In this document: one piece after another, positions 29,233-37,706 of the stretch
Numbering within the stretch: position 1 is the first letter of the stretch
Layout of the letters: the number at the start of each line of letters is the position of its first letter
Origin: an uncultured Aquimarina sp.
GTDB lineage: Bacteria; Bacteroidota; Bacteroidia; Flavobacteriales; Flavobacteriaceae
NCBI GenBank assembly: GCA_947498775.1
Contig: CANMLL010000001.1
Location: 186,001-250,000, forward strand
DNA length: 64,000 bases
Direction: 5' to 3'
The notes under the pieces: model-generated
What the model was told of the DNA's origin: nothing
Databases searched by the model: none
What the model saw: the letters and a program-made list of their open reading frames with translations, nothing else
Translations under genes and position numbers: made by a program

Positions 29233-30186
29233 ATGTGGAGTAAAATAAAATATTGGATTGCGCTACTGTTCTTGTTGTTTAGTATCAGTCAAGGTGTTGC
29301 ACAAGTGCCAGGATCAGGATGTTGGTTAAGTGATTTAACTAGTATTTTAAAAGGCTCTCCCGCTCCTACTACTAACTTTAGAAATTTTGCTCTAGGTAAT
29401 ACTGGTTTTGCAGATTTTCAGGCAATACGTGGAGTTGCGAAAGATAGAGGGCTTTCAAATACTGAGCTTTTAGAGTTTTCACAAGATCTAGCTAGGATAA
29501 GTGATCCAAATAGTTTTATAAGTAGTATATCGGATAGTCCAGAGTTAGTTGATAGTTGGAAAGTATTATCTATTGGAGAGAACTCTCTTAGAAGTCTCGA
29601 GAATATAGGAGCTGTCCACGACTTTATGAAGGCAAATCCTAATGTTACTTATACAACTTTAAGGAACACTTTTAATGCGCTGGTAGAAAGTAGAAGGCAA
29701 GCTTTCGTGAATGCCTTAAAGAGTTGTTCAGATAATAAGGTATTGATTCAATCCTTAACAAAAGGTAACCTGGCTACAGTTGATGAGATTAAAGATGCTT
29801 TGAATATAATCGCGAATTATAGACTAACATTTAATCAAGCAGGGAATTATGGATATTTGGAAGGTAGAATAAATGGAGCTTTAGTAGATAATAAATTATG
29901 GAGTAGTGGAAGAGTTTTGGAAGATGAGCCGGCAATTTTTGAGGCTATTGAAGCTTCAGGATCTACTGGAAATTCTTGGCTTAGAAATACAGATACCGAA
30001 TTTAAAATGCTAAATCAACTAGCATTTGATCTAGGTGGTATTAGAGGAGGAATTTATCCCGATAAAAATGGAGTGTTAAAGATAGTTTCAGAAAACCCTT
30101 ATTGTATTTCATGTCAAGGGGTTATTCAACAATTCAATAAAATGTTTCCTAATATAGAAATAAAATTAATCGATGGAGTTAAATAA
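29233..30186 (+). CDS. Exported toxin cassette with C-terminal deaminase domain
   Basis: This is a 317-aa protein from ATG 29233 (MWSKIKYWIALLFLLF, signal peptide). The frame extends 18 codons upstream, but the paralogue at 28128 starts at the equivalent ATGTGG. The leader shares CWLSDL and ELVDSWK (104-110) with the ADP-ribosyltransferase cassette. The C-terminal 65 residues look like a toxin deaminase: NTDTEFKMLNQLA with E256 as candidate proton shuttle and D254 at the first zinc-ligand position, then PYCISCQGVIQQF with C291 and C294, then FPNIEIKLI. This order fits the BURPS668_1122-type bacterial toxin deaminases that act on nucleic-acid bases. A small gene overlaps its 3' end by 14 bp, as an immunity gene would. 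Confidence 0.78.
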   Translation: MWSKIKYWIALLFLLFSISQGVAQVPGSGCWLSDLTSILKGSPAPTTNFRNFALGNTGFADFQAIRGVAKDRGLSNTELLEFSQDLARISDPNSFISSISDSPELVDSWKVLSIGENSLRSLENIGAVHDFMKANPNVTYTTLRNTFNALVESRRQAFVNALKSCSDNKVLIQSLTKGNLATVDEIKDALNIIANYRLTFNQAGNYGYLEGRINGALVDNKLWSSGRVLEDEPAIFEAIEASGSTGNSWLRNTDTEFKMLNQLAFDLGGIRGGIYPDKNGVLKIVSENPYCISCQGVIQQFNKMFPNIEIKLIDGVK

Positions 30187-30418
30187 AACTATTACGTTCA
30201 GAGTCATTTGTAATGATAATACATACTTAGCAGAGACTTTAGAATGGTATAATTCGGTGTACAATACAGATTTTGAAATCATCAATTTTATTATAGACGA
30301 AGTTAATTTTGCCGATATAAGAGTCAATAAATATTCTGTATCAGATATTTTTAATATTGGATATCAGTTTGGTGTAAAAGAAGAAAAATTAAGGCAAAAA
30401 GGTGAAATTGACTGGTGA
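30173..30418 (+). CDS. Candidate immunity protein for the deaminase toxin
   Basis: This 81-aa acidic protein has no signal peptide and starts inside the last 14 bp of the deaminase gene. Visible features are an N-terminal strand (TITFRVICND), a helix (LAETLEWYNSVYN), a second strand with Ile/Phe/Asp-rich sequence and a C-terminal helix (GYQFGVKEEKLRQKG). No known family was recognised. Small size, cytoplasmic location, acidity and tight overlap with the toxin are what is expected of an immunity partner that blocks the toxin before export. The role is inferred from context. Confidence 0.6.
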   Translation: MELNKTITFRVICNDNTYLAETLEWYNSVYNTDFEIINFIIDEVNFADIRVNKYSVSDIFNIGYQFGVKEEKLRQKGEIDW

Positions 30419-30474
30419 CACTAATTACTACAAACTTTTTTAATTACTAAAAGACAATTTCAACCCAGAACCCT

Positions 30475-32859
30475 TTGAAAAAGCTAGTATACATACTCAT
30501 GCTTATCTCTAGTATTGCCCGATCGCAGTCGCTAGATTATGAGTCAATTACCAAAAGTAAGCCGCTTAAAATAAGTGGGCAGCTTTCGGCAAGCGGTGTA
30601 TATTACAATTCTAATTTAAATGATAGTAGAGAACCCTATACCTATTTCTTACAAGGAATACTTAATGTGAGTATTTATGGTTTTTCGGTACCCATTTCCT
30701 ATAGTTTTTCTAATCAGGGAGAGAATTTGGGATATCAGTTGCCTTTCAATTTTAATCGATTAAGTCTTCATCCCAAATATAAATGGATCACCGGACATAT
30801 TGGGAATGTAAATATGACCTTTTCTCCATATACCCTAAGCGGGCATCAGTTTACAGGGGCAGGAGTAGACCTTACTCCGTCGGGAGCATTTAAAATTAGT
30901 GCCATGTCTGGTCGATTACTCAAAGCTACAGAAGATACTGAAGATGCACGAACAGTACCGGCATTTAACCGTATGGGATATGGGATCAAAACCACTTATC
31001 AAAAAGATAAGTACAAGCTTGGTTTTATAGGGTTTTATGCCAAGGATGATGTTAATTCTTTAGATGCTATCCCAGAGGCAAAAGGTGTATTGCCTCAGGA
31101 GAATTTAGTAATTAGTCTAGAAGGAGAAGCCAAGTTAAGCTCAAATTTTAATGTACAAGCAGAGTATGCGGCTACCGCAATCACCAAAGATACCAGAGCC
31201 GATGAGGTTGAGAATTCTGAAATTTCACCGATAGCTCTGATTTTTAACAATCGCGCTTCTACAGAATATTACAACGCGATTAGGGCGCGGTTGGGCTATA
31301 CTATGGGGAGTGTAAATTTTGGAGTAGGCTATGAGCGGATAGATCCCGGGTACGAAACACTTGGAGCGTATTTTTTTAATAATGATTTTGAAAACATCAC
31401 AATAGATGCAACTAATACTTTTTTCAACAACAAACTAGCATTAGCTATTAATATTGGATATCAGAGAGATGACCTCGATAACCTTAAAGCCAATAACACC
31501 AATCGTACCGTGGGTTCGTTAAATGCAACGTTAACCGTTTCAAAAAGACTAAATATAGCTGGATCATACTCAAATTTTAGCACATTCACCAATATCAAGC
31601 CCAATCAATTTGATGATATTAATGACGGTGATCTCTTAGACGAGCAGATAGAAAATTTAGATTACAGACAATTATCACAAACCGCAACAGTAACGATTAG
31701 TTATGTGCTTTCAAACAAAAAAACCGCACGTCAAAATCTGATCACAAATTACTCGCTAAATGATGTATATAATAAACAAGGAGATATCGTGCGACTTGGG
31801 GATGCCTCTACCTTTCATAATATGAATATAGGGCATACCATCGATTTTCCTGAAAGAAACCTTAATATTAGTACTTCGATTAACGGTACGTATAATACAA
31901 TAGGAAGAGAAGAATCTACTACCTGGGGGCCAACGTTGAGTGTGGGAAAACGTTATTTTGAAAAAACCCTGAACACAAGACTTTCTGCAGGATACAATAG
32001 TTCGAATAATACAACTTCACAAACTAATGTGACCAACCTAAGAGGAGCAATAACATATACTTTAAAAGAGCAGCACAATTTTAGCCTAAATGCCGTGCAG
32101 TTATTTAGAAACGGAGGAAACAACGGTAATTTAAGTGAGTTTACGGCTACTTTTGGATATAATTATGCCTTCGGATTGAAAAAACCGAACATTAACTTTA
32201 AAAAGAAACCCAAGAAACCCAAAAACCCAAAAGAAGAAAATGATTCAATAAGGATTCAATACAGAAAGTATCGTTATGAAGGTTTACCCAAAGAGATTAC
32301 ACCAGCGTTATTAATCTTACCTGAAAAAGAAGGGTTTGCGCATATTATTAAAGACAAAAAAGGGAAACTGAGTGAGTTGGGAGAACAGCTAAAAGAAACC
32401 CAGGAAAAAGATAAGAGAGTATATAAGGAAGTAGCCGTAAGCTACCTAAAGGCTATGGATCAATATTTTGACTTTGCAGAATTCTATAATGAGAAAATGT
32501 ATAAAGCATATCTTAAATTAGTGAATGAAGCCAAAGAAATTGATCGAGAGATACGTGATGAATATACAGTCTTAAGTGGTAAAATAAACAGTGCCAAAGA
32601 GAAAGATTTAGAAGATCTTAAACGACAAAAAATACTAGAAAAACGGTATGAATCTCATAAAGAGCTTTTACAATCTCTCATAAAATGGAACTTAAAGTTT
32701 GAAGATATCGAAAACCCTAAAGACGATATTAAAACACTCAAAAAACGTAATGCTTCCAAAGTATTCTCGATGTATCAAAATGAAAAATCAGAAGAACATA
32801 TTGTTAAGTTTATAGAGATACGATTGGCTGATTTATTTCATAAAGTGCTTAAGGAATAG
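30475..32859 (+). CDS. Outer-membrane beta-barrel protein with C-terminal coiled coil (last cluster gene)
   Basis: This 794-aa protein starts at TTG 30475 with a signal peptide (KKLVYILMLISSIARSQS). Residues ~30-590 are alternating amphipathic strands with many aromatic ends (for example GYGIKTTYQKDKYKLGFIGFYA and GVGYERIDPG), consistent with a large outer-membrane barrel. A Lys/Pro linker (about 575-590) leads to a charged helical tail of ~200 residues, probably a coiled coil in the periplasm. It follows the toxins by 56 bp in the same direction. It could be the outer-membrane anchor or pore of the apparatus. I do not recognise a named family. Confidence 0.65.
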   Translation: MKKLVYILMLISSIARSQSLDYESITKSKPLKISGQLSASGVYYNSNLNDSREPYTYFLQGILNVSIYGFSVPISYSFSNQGENLGYQLPFNFNRLSLHPKYKWITGHIGNVNMTFSPYTLSGHQFTGAGVDLTPSGAFKISAMSGRLLKATEDTEDARTVPAFNRMGYGIKTTYQKDKYKLGFIGFYAKDDVNSLDAIPEAKGVLPQENLVISLEGEAKLSSNFNVQAEYAATAITKDTRADEVENSEISPIALIFNNRASTEYYNAIRARLGYTMGSVNFGVGYERIDPGYETLGAYFFNNDFENITIDATNTFFNNKLALAINIGYQRDDLDNLKANNTNRTVGSLNATLTVSKRLNIAGSYSNFSTFTNIKPNQFDDINDGDLLDEQIENLDYRQLSQTATVTISYVLSNKKTARQNLITNYSLNDVYNKQGDIVRLGDASTFHNMNIGHTIDFPERNLNISTSINGTYNTIGREESTTWGPTLSVGKRYFEKTLNTRLSAGYNSSNNTTSQTNVTNLRGAITYTLKEQHNFSLNAVQLFRNGGNNGNLSEFTATFGYNYAFGLKKPNINFKKKPKKPKNPKEENDSIRIQYRKYRYEGLPKEITPALLILPEKEGFAHIIKDKKGKLSELGEQLKETQEKDKRVYKEVAVSYLKAMDQYFDFAEFYNEKMYKAYLKLVNEAKEIDREIRDEYTVLSGKINSAKEKDLEDLKRQKILEKRYESHKELLQSLIKWNLKFEDIENPKDDIKTLKKRNASKVFSMYQNEKSEEHIVKFIEIRLADLFHKVLKE

Positions 32860-33022
32860 AATAGGTTTTTAGTATAATACAATGCTGTTTCTGCAAGTAT
32901 TAATGTTTGAATGATTTAGAAAAGTAAAAAGGATATACGCCATAGTAAAATTACTGTTCATGTCAACTGATTAATATAAAAGAAATAACACTTCAAAATC
33001 ATCAATAATTTATAGAACTTAT

Positions 33023-33267
33023 TTGTTATTCGTTCAAATCTGGGGATTTTTGGATAATGCAAAGTCTCATTTGGGTTACGAACTGTATCCAAGGTGGTGG
33101 AACAAAAGTGTATTTAGGTTTATGACATGCAGCACCCACTATAATATGCATCACAGTAAGTTTAATGGTAACTATGGGGTGCACTTTCGCTTTTGGGAAC
33201 TGAGTTTAAAGATTATGAAGATGAATTTGAGAAAATTAAAAGGCGTAAGAAAGACGAACTGCATTAA
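33023..33267 (+). pseudogene. Sterol desaturase / fatty acid hydroxylase C-terminal remnant
   Basis: The frame reads SHLGYELYPRWWNKS, then TCSTHYNMHHSKFNGNYGVHFRFW, which is the last His cluster (HxxMHH) of the membrane di-iron fatty acid hydroxylase superfamily. After FRFW the frame is lost by a small deletion. The expected tail (GTEFKDYEDEFEKIK) continues in another frame to a stop at about 33265-33267. The N-terminal two-thirds, with the other His boxes, are absent. It is a decayed fragment with no likely function. Confidence 0.75.
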
Positions 33268-33359
33268 GTCTAAACAATTTTTTAGTAAGAATTTTATATG
33301 AGTACATTAATTACAGGCAGTATAAACTACATCAGTTCTTTTATTAAGCTATCTTCTTG

Positions 33360-33614
33360 CTAATTTAGACCGTGTTTTTTCAGAAAACCCTTTACTTCTG
33401 GTATCGATGGATTTTTGAGAAAATCGTTACCATAACTTAATGTAGGAAACTTCAATTCACCATCATAAAAACTGCGAACGGCTTTTTCGGCTTCAAGATT
33501 TGTCTCTACGTTGTAATCTTCAAAGTCTACCCAGGTGGATTGCAAGTAGTTGCGAAGTTTTGCAGATTTTGTACACCATTGCGTGCCAAAGAGTTTTAGT
33601 TTTTGGTTATTCAT
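33360..33614 (-). CDS. Glutaredoxin-like protein, monothiol-type motif
   Basis: This 84-aa thioredoxin-fold protein has TQWCTKS (C14, S17), a CxxS active site as in monothiol glutaredoxins, with later KFPTLSYGNDF resembling the cis-Pro strand and SIPEVKGFLKKHG the last helix. Glutaredoxins reduce mixed disulfides or carry iron-sulfur clusters. Its start lies 8 bp inside the upstream antiporter gene on the same strand, so the two are co-translated. That pairing suggests a redox or thiol link to the antiporter. Confidence 0.78.
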   Translation of the reverse strand: MNNQKLKLFGTQWCTKSAKLRNYLQSTWVDFEDYNVETNLEAEKAVRSFYDGELKFPTLSYGNDFLKNPSIPEVKGFLKKHGLN

Positions 33615-34797
33615 TTTTTTTTGGTTTGATTATGCTGCTCAGTACAGGATGTATGGACTCTGCTTTAATAACAATAAAAGGTGTTATTGACATTAAGAGA
33701 ATTGAGACTGCCAAAAAGATTTGATAATTTTCAGCACTTATCAATTGATATTCTAAACCACTTTGAGCCAAAACAAAAGAGAATTCCCCAATTTGGGCAA
33801 TAGAAAAACCTACGGCCAGTGCTGTTTTCCATTCAATCTTCATAATTCTGGCAGCCAAAATACCGGCAATTGCTTTTACCAAAAGCGTAAATACAAACCA
33901 AAAAGCTATCCACCCAAAGTCTGTTAAGAATATTTTATAGTCTAAGAGCATTCCCATAGAAATAAAGAAAAAACTCATAAAAACATATCTAAAGGGTAAA
34001 AAGCAAGAGATGGCCATGTGGTTATAATCTGTTTCGGCAATAATTAACCCGGCAATAAAAGCACCCAAAGCAAGTGAAAGCCCTAATTCTTCTGTTAATA
34101 AAGCAATGCCCGTAACAATGAAAACGGTGGCAATCAAAAAGACTTCTTGACTCTGGATTTTCATTACAGTTTTTAAGAAGAATGGAATTATAAAGCGCGC
34201 CAGAAGATAAGCCAGCCCCCCCATAAGTACTAATTTGCCAAGTAACCATAATAACGCTTCAAGTGGGCTGTTATCCCCAACACCTGCCAGAATTGGTGTA
34301 AAAAGCATTAAGGGTACAATCATAATATCCTGAAAAAGTAAGACTGCCAATATAAACCTGCCATGCGGTGTGTTAATCTTGTTTGAGTCCTGTAGAATTT
34401 TTACAACTATTGCAGTGCTACTTAATGCATATAAAAAACCCCAGAAAACACTCTCTTGCCATGTGGGTTGCATAAGAATACCAATTAATACTGCCGTAAT
34501 GGCAATGGTAAAAAAGACTTGTGATGCCCCACCTATTAATACGTAGTTCTTGATTTTCTTAAGATTTGTAAACGAGAATTCCAGACCCACCGTGAATAAT
34601 AGAAGGATAATACCAATCTCTGCATATACCTCTACTTCTTCCATATCTGCAAAGTAAGAAGAGGTGTTTGGGCTCAATAAAATACCTGTGATAAGATATC
34701 CTATGATATAGCGAATCTTTAAAAATTTACAAATGATAATAACCGCAGTTGCGACACCAAAAATGGCACAGATATTAATTAATATGTGGTGTTGCAT
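33607..34797 (-). CDS. CPA2-family (Kef-type) cation:proton antiporter, membrane domain only
   Basis: This 396-aa protein has 11-13 predicted transmembrane segments and family motifs: IGYLITGILLSPNT near the N-terminus, EIGIILLLFTVGLEF, ALSSTAIVVKIL and LAVLLFQDIMIVPLMLF. These proteins exchange K+ or Na+ for H+. Full Kef proteins run to about 600 aa with a C-terminal RCK/TrkA-N domain. Here the frame ends right after the last membrane helix (IKPKKNE) with no nucleotide-binding domain. The glutaredoxin-like gene overlaps its 3' end and could stand in for regulation. Confidence 0.85.
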   Translation of the reverse strand: MQHHILINICAIFGVATAVIIICKFLKIRYIIGYLITGILLSPNTSSYFADMEEVEVYAEIGIILLLFTVGLEFSFTNLKKIKNYVLIGGASQVFFTIAITAVLIGILMQPTWQESVFWGFLYALSSTAIVVKILQDSNKINTPHGRFILAVLLFQDIMIVPLMLFTPILAGVGDNSPLEALLWLLGKLVLMGGLAYLLARFIIPFFLKTVMKIQSQEVFLIATVFIVTGIALLTEELGLSLALGAFIAGLIIAETDYNHMAISCFLPFRYVFMSFFFISMGMLLDYKIFLTDFGWIAFWFVFTLLVKAIAGILAARIMKIEWKTALAVGFSIAQIGEFSFVLAQSGLEYQLISAENYQIFLAVSILLMSITPFIVIKAESIHPVLSSIIKPKKNE

Positions 34798-35121
34798 AGT
34801 ATAATTGGGATAATAAACATGTTTCTTCTAAACAAAAAAGTTAATTTTGAAAGATAAGCATTTAAGTAATTCTTTACTATGACTTCTATATAAAAAAAAG
34901 GAAAATAGTATGACTTTTTGCACCATGATTAAAGTGTTGTTTTTACAGCAATTAGGTAATCACAGTTTAAAATTTACAATGCTACCAAGAGTGTGTTTTT
35001 ATGAATAAAGTTCGCCTGGTAGTTAATTGTGGTTTTCAAATCACTATGGCATGGGGTTTTTGGATGGATAATACATGTTAATTATTGTTTAACATTGTCA
35101 TTAAAGTATTAAACAGTTTTG

Positions 35122-35129
35122 TAACTTTG
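35122..35129 (+). promoter_or_regulatory. Bacteroidetes -7 box (TAACTTTG) for the Lacal_2735-family gene
   Basis: TAACTTTG matches TAnnTTTG exactly, 21 bp before the ATG at 35151. A TTG at 35095-35097 is 24 bp upstream of the box, slightly longer than the usual -33 spacing. The rest of the 353-bp gap 34798-35150 shows no gene. Confidence 0.4.
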
Positions 35130-35150
35130 ATTCTAACAAAAACTAAAAAT

Positions 35151-35321
35151 ATGTTCGGGATATTCAAAAAGAAAACAGAAGTAGAAGTGCTCCAAAAAAA
35201 GTATGAAAAATTAATGAGCCAATGGCACAAATTATCCAGTATCAATAGAGCAGAAAGCGATAAAAAATATGCCGAAGCCGAGGAGGTTTTGAAAAAAATA
35301 GAGGCTATACAAGAAAATTAA
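35151..35321 (+). CDS. Lacal_2735 family small protein
   Basis: This is a 56-aa protein from ATG 35151 (MFGIFKKKTEVEVLQKKYE). The open frame reaches back to 35085, but the MF-x-F-KKK start is the family norm. It is short, charged and helical, with LSSINRAESDKKYAEAEEVLKKIEAI typical of this flavobacterial family of unknown function. A TAnnTTTG box sits just upstream. Confidence 0.8.
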   Translation: MFGIFKKKTEVEVLQKKYEKLMSQWHKLSSINRAESDKKYAEAEEVLKKIEAIQEN

Positions 35322-35355
35322 TTCTCAACGTTAAGTTTTGGTAAACTAAAAGTAT

Positions 35356-36168
35356 ATGAACCTCAAGTACTTTTTTGGCATTTTGATTTCTATACCGCTA
35401 CTGCCGGTACTATATTTTCAAGGTAAGCAAGTACGACAAAAAGTACCAATATTACCCGAAGCTAAGGGTACCGAAGGTGTAAGTGTAAGCTTAGGAAATC
35501 CAAAAAATAAGCTTAAGATACTTGCTTTGGGGGAAAGTACTATTGCTGGAGTTGGAGTAAAAACACATCAAGAAGGATTTACGGGTACATTAGCAAATGA
35601 ATTAGGAGCAAAACTGAATGCAAAAATAACCTGGAAGGTATATGCAAAAAGTGGATGCACCGCCAAAAATGTTACCGAAAAAATTATCCCGAAAATAAAA
35701 GAAAATGATAATGATATTGATGCAATTGTTATTGGTCTTGGGGGGAATGATGCCTTTACTCTTAATACACCATGGAAATGGAAGCGCCATATTCGAGAAT
35801 TGATTTTTGCCTTGCGGTCTCAATTTAAAAATGGAAATATTATCTTTACTAATATGCCACCAATAAAGGAGTTTCCAGCTTTCACTCCAATAATAAGATT
35901 TGTGTTAGGAAATTTGGCCGAAATTTTGGGAGAAGAACTTGAAGATGTGGTGTCCGGTTTTGAAAATGTTTTCTATCATTCTCAAACAATCACTTTACAA
36001 AACTGGAGCAAAAAAATGAACATCGACACAAAGCCTGAAGACTTTTTTAGTGATGGTGTCCACCCTTCAATACTTACTTACCAAACATGGGCAAAGGATT
36101 TCTCTGACTTTGTAATGGATAATACAACTATTAGAACAAGTCTTCAACAACGAATAAACATAAAATGA
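35356..36168 (+). CDS. SGNH/GDSL-family hydrolase
   Basis: This 270-aa protein has an N-terminal hydrophobic segment (LKYFFGILISIPLLPVLYF, a signal anchor). The SGNH blocks are all visible: block I LALGESTIAGVG with the nucleophile at S61, block II Gly in AKSGCTA, block III GLGGNDAFT and block V SDGVHPS with the Asp and His of the triad. Family enzymes hydrolyse esters of lipids, sugars or peptidoglycan. Block I reads GEST instead of GDSL, which is common. Its stop overlaps the next gene by 4 bp. The substrate is unknown. Confidence 0.85.
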   Translation: MNLKYFFGILISIPLLPVLYFQGKQVRQKVPILPEAKGTEGVSVSLGNPKNKLKILALGESTIAGVGVKTHQEGFTGTLANELGAKLNAKITWKVYAKSGCTAKNVTEKIIPKIKENDNDIDAIVIGLGGNDAFTLNTPWKWKRHIRELIFALRSQFKNGNIIFTNMPPIKEFPAFTPIIRFVLGNLAEILGEELEDVVSGFENVFYHSQTITLQNWSKKMNIDTKPEDFFSDGVHPSILTYQTWAKDFSDFVMDNTTIRTSLQQRINIK

Positions 36169-36584
36169 ATATTGAAATAGGTAGGTTAATTTTTGATTTT
36201 GGGATGTTGGTACTAATCTGGATAGTACAACTGGTTATTTATCCTAGTTTTAAATTTTATCAAAAACAAGACCTGATGCAATGGCATAAAAAATATGTAA
36301 TTAAAATAGCATACGTAGTGATGCCTTTGATGATTGGTCAATTAAGTTTGGGGATTGTTGATGCATTTACAACCTTTAGTTTATATTATATAATCGTTTT
36401 GATTTTAATTGTATTGGTTTGGATATCAACATTTTTTCAGTTTTTACCCATGCACAATAGTATTTCTTTTGGAGAGACTAATGCCGAAATGCTTGACCAG
36501 TTGATCCATAAAAATTGGTTGCGTACTTTTTTGTTGACCCTTGTTTTTTTTCTAAATCTTTTTCAAGATATGTCTTTAATTTAA
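36165..36584 (+). CDS. Hypothetical four-helix membrane protein
   Basis: This 139-aa protein has four hydrophobic segments: about residues 10-28, 48-68, 72-93 and 120-136. Charged loops include YQKQDLMQWHKKYV. No family was recognised. It overlaps the GDSL hydrolase stop by 4 bp (ATGA), so it is translationally coupled and may act with it in the membrane. Confidence 0.65.
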   Translation: MNIEIGRLIFDFGMLVLIWIVQLVIYPSFKFYQKQDLMQWHKKYVIKIAYVVMPLMIGQLSLGIVDAFTTFSLYYIIVLILIVLVWISTFFQFLPMHNSISFGETNAEMLDQLIHKNWLRTFLLTLVFFLNLFQDMSLI

Positions 36585-36667
36585 ATCATGCTAGGAGGGT
36601 TCTGCCGTGGGGATAGCAGGTCTCAATTTTTTTATTACTATAGAATTCGCAAACTAAATTTCAAAAG

Positions 36668-37072
36668 ATGAGTGCTAAAAAGAAAAAACCTGATCAAGTT
36701 GTATATAATGCCGATAATAAACATTACGATGCTGCACTAAAACCTTATGCAACAGATCTGGGCGCTCCCGTGATTACTACAAATGATACGGTCGCCTGGA
36801 AAAATACTAATATTAATAAGGTAAATAAACACATCAAGGCAAAATATGATGAACTGAAGGCAGAATATGATGCGTTACTAAAAGAATTTGAGTATAACAA
36901 TCTGGTGTACAGTGCCAAGTTCAACTTCGAACCTGTAGTTGGAGAGGTATATCATTTATATAGGAATAAAGAAGAAACGCCTTTTTTGTCAATCATTGCC
37001 CCTGCCGAATGTAGTTTTGATCATTTGGGTAGTTTTCGCCTTAAAGCAGATAAAATTTGGGAGAGTTTATGA
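36668..37072 (+). CDS. DUF2452 protein
   Basis: This 134-aa soluble protein has the DUF2452 pattern. The N-terminus is KKKKPDQVVYN, a central Lys-rich helix follows (HIKAKYDELKAEYDALLKEFEYN), and the conserved end is FNFEPVVGEVYHLYR, then FLSIIAPAEC. The last stretch describes a small beta unit. The function is not known. It is a common single-copy flavobacterial gene. Confidence 0.8.
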   Translation: MSAKKKKPDQVVYNADNKHYDAALKPYATDLGAPVITTNDTVAWKNTNINKVNKHIKAKYDELKAEYDALLKEFEYNNLVYSAKFNFEPVVGEVYHLYRNKEETPFLSIIAPAECSFDHLGSFRLKADKIWESL

Positions 37073-37139
37073 TAATGTTATAAATGTAGTCAGGGATTCT
37101 TCTTATTTTTGGTTGTATCTATTTTAAAAACCAAAGGAA

Positions 37140-37676
37140 ATGGCAAAAATATATACTGAAATAAGTGAAGAACTAACAGCGTTTATTTCTCGACAACAGG
37201 TTTTCTTTGTAGGAACGGCTGCAACAGAAGGCCGGGTAAATATTTCACCCAAAGGTATGGATACGCTTCGGGTTTTGGAACCTAATAAAGTGGTTTGGCT
37301 CAATCTTACGGGGAGCGGAAATGAAACCGCAGCACATGTATTAAAGAACAATAGAATGACTATTATGTTTTGTGCTTTTGAAGGAAAACCTATGATTTTA
37401 AGGCTTTATGGGCAAGCAAACATATTTCATGAGCGGGATAAAGCATATCATAAATACATCAGCCTTTTTCCAGAAATTGCCGGTTCTCGCCAAATCTTCG
37501 AAATGCAAGTAGACACCGTACAAACTTCTTGTGGATATGCAGTGCCTTTTATGGAGTTTAAAGAGGAGAGAAGAGTGCTTCAATCCTGGGCCGAAAAACA
37601 AGGACAAGAACGACTTAAAGAATACCATAAAGAAAGAAACAGTTTGAGTATTGATAATTTCAAAACCGGAATCTAA
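37140..37676 (+). CDS. Pyridoxamine 5'-phosphate oxidase family protein
   Basis: This 178-aa protein has a split-barrel flavin-binding fold. The opening is ISRQQVFFVGTAATEGRVNISPKGMDTLRVL, followed by VVWLNLTGSGNETAAHVL and RMTIMFCAFEGKPMILRLYG, the typical FMN-contact and dimer strands. Members bind FMN, F420 or heme; this subgroup has no assigned substrate. A TATTTTTG box at 37104-37111 fits the -7 consensus 29 bp upstream. Confidence 0.85.
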   Translation: MAKIYTEISEELTAFISRQQVFFVGTAATEGRVNISPKGMDTLRVLEPNKVVWLNLTGSGNETAAHVLKNNRMTIMFCAFEGKPMILRLYGQANIFHERDKAYHKYISLFPEIAGSRQIFEMQVDTVQTSCGYAVPFMEFKEERRVLQSWAEKQGQERLKEYHKERNSLSIDNFKTGI

Positions 37677-37706
37677 ATGACAAAAATCGTTTTTGGATTA
37701 TAGAAT

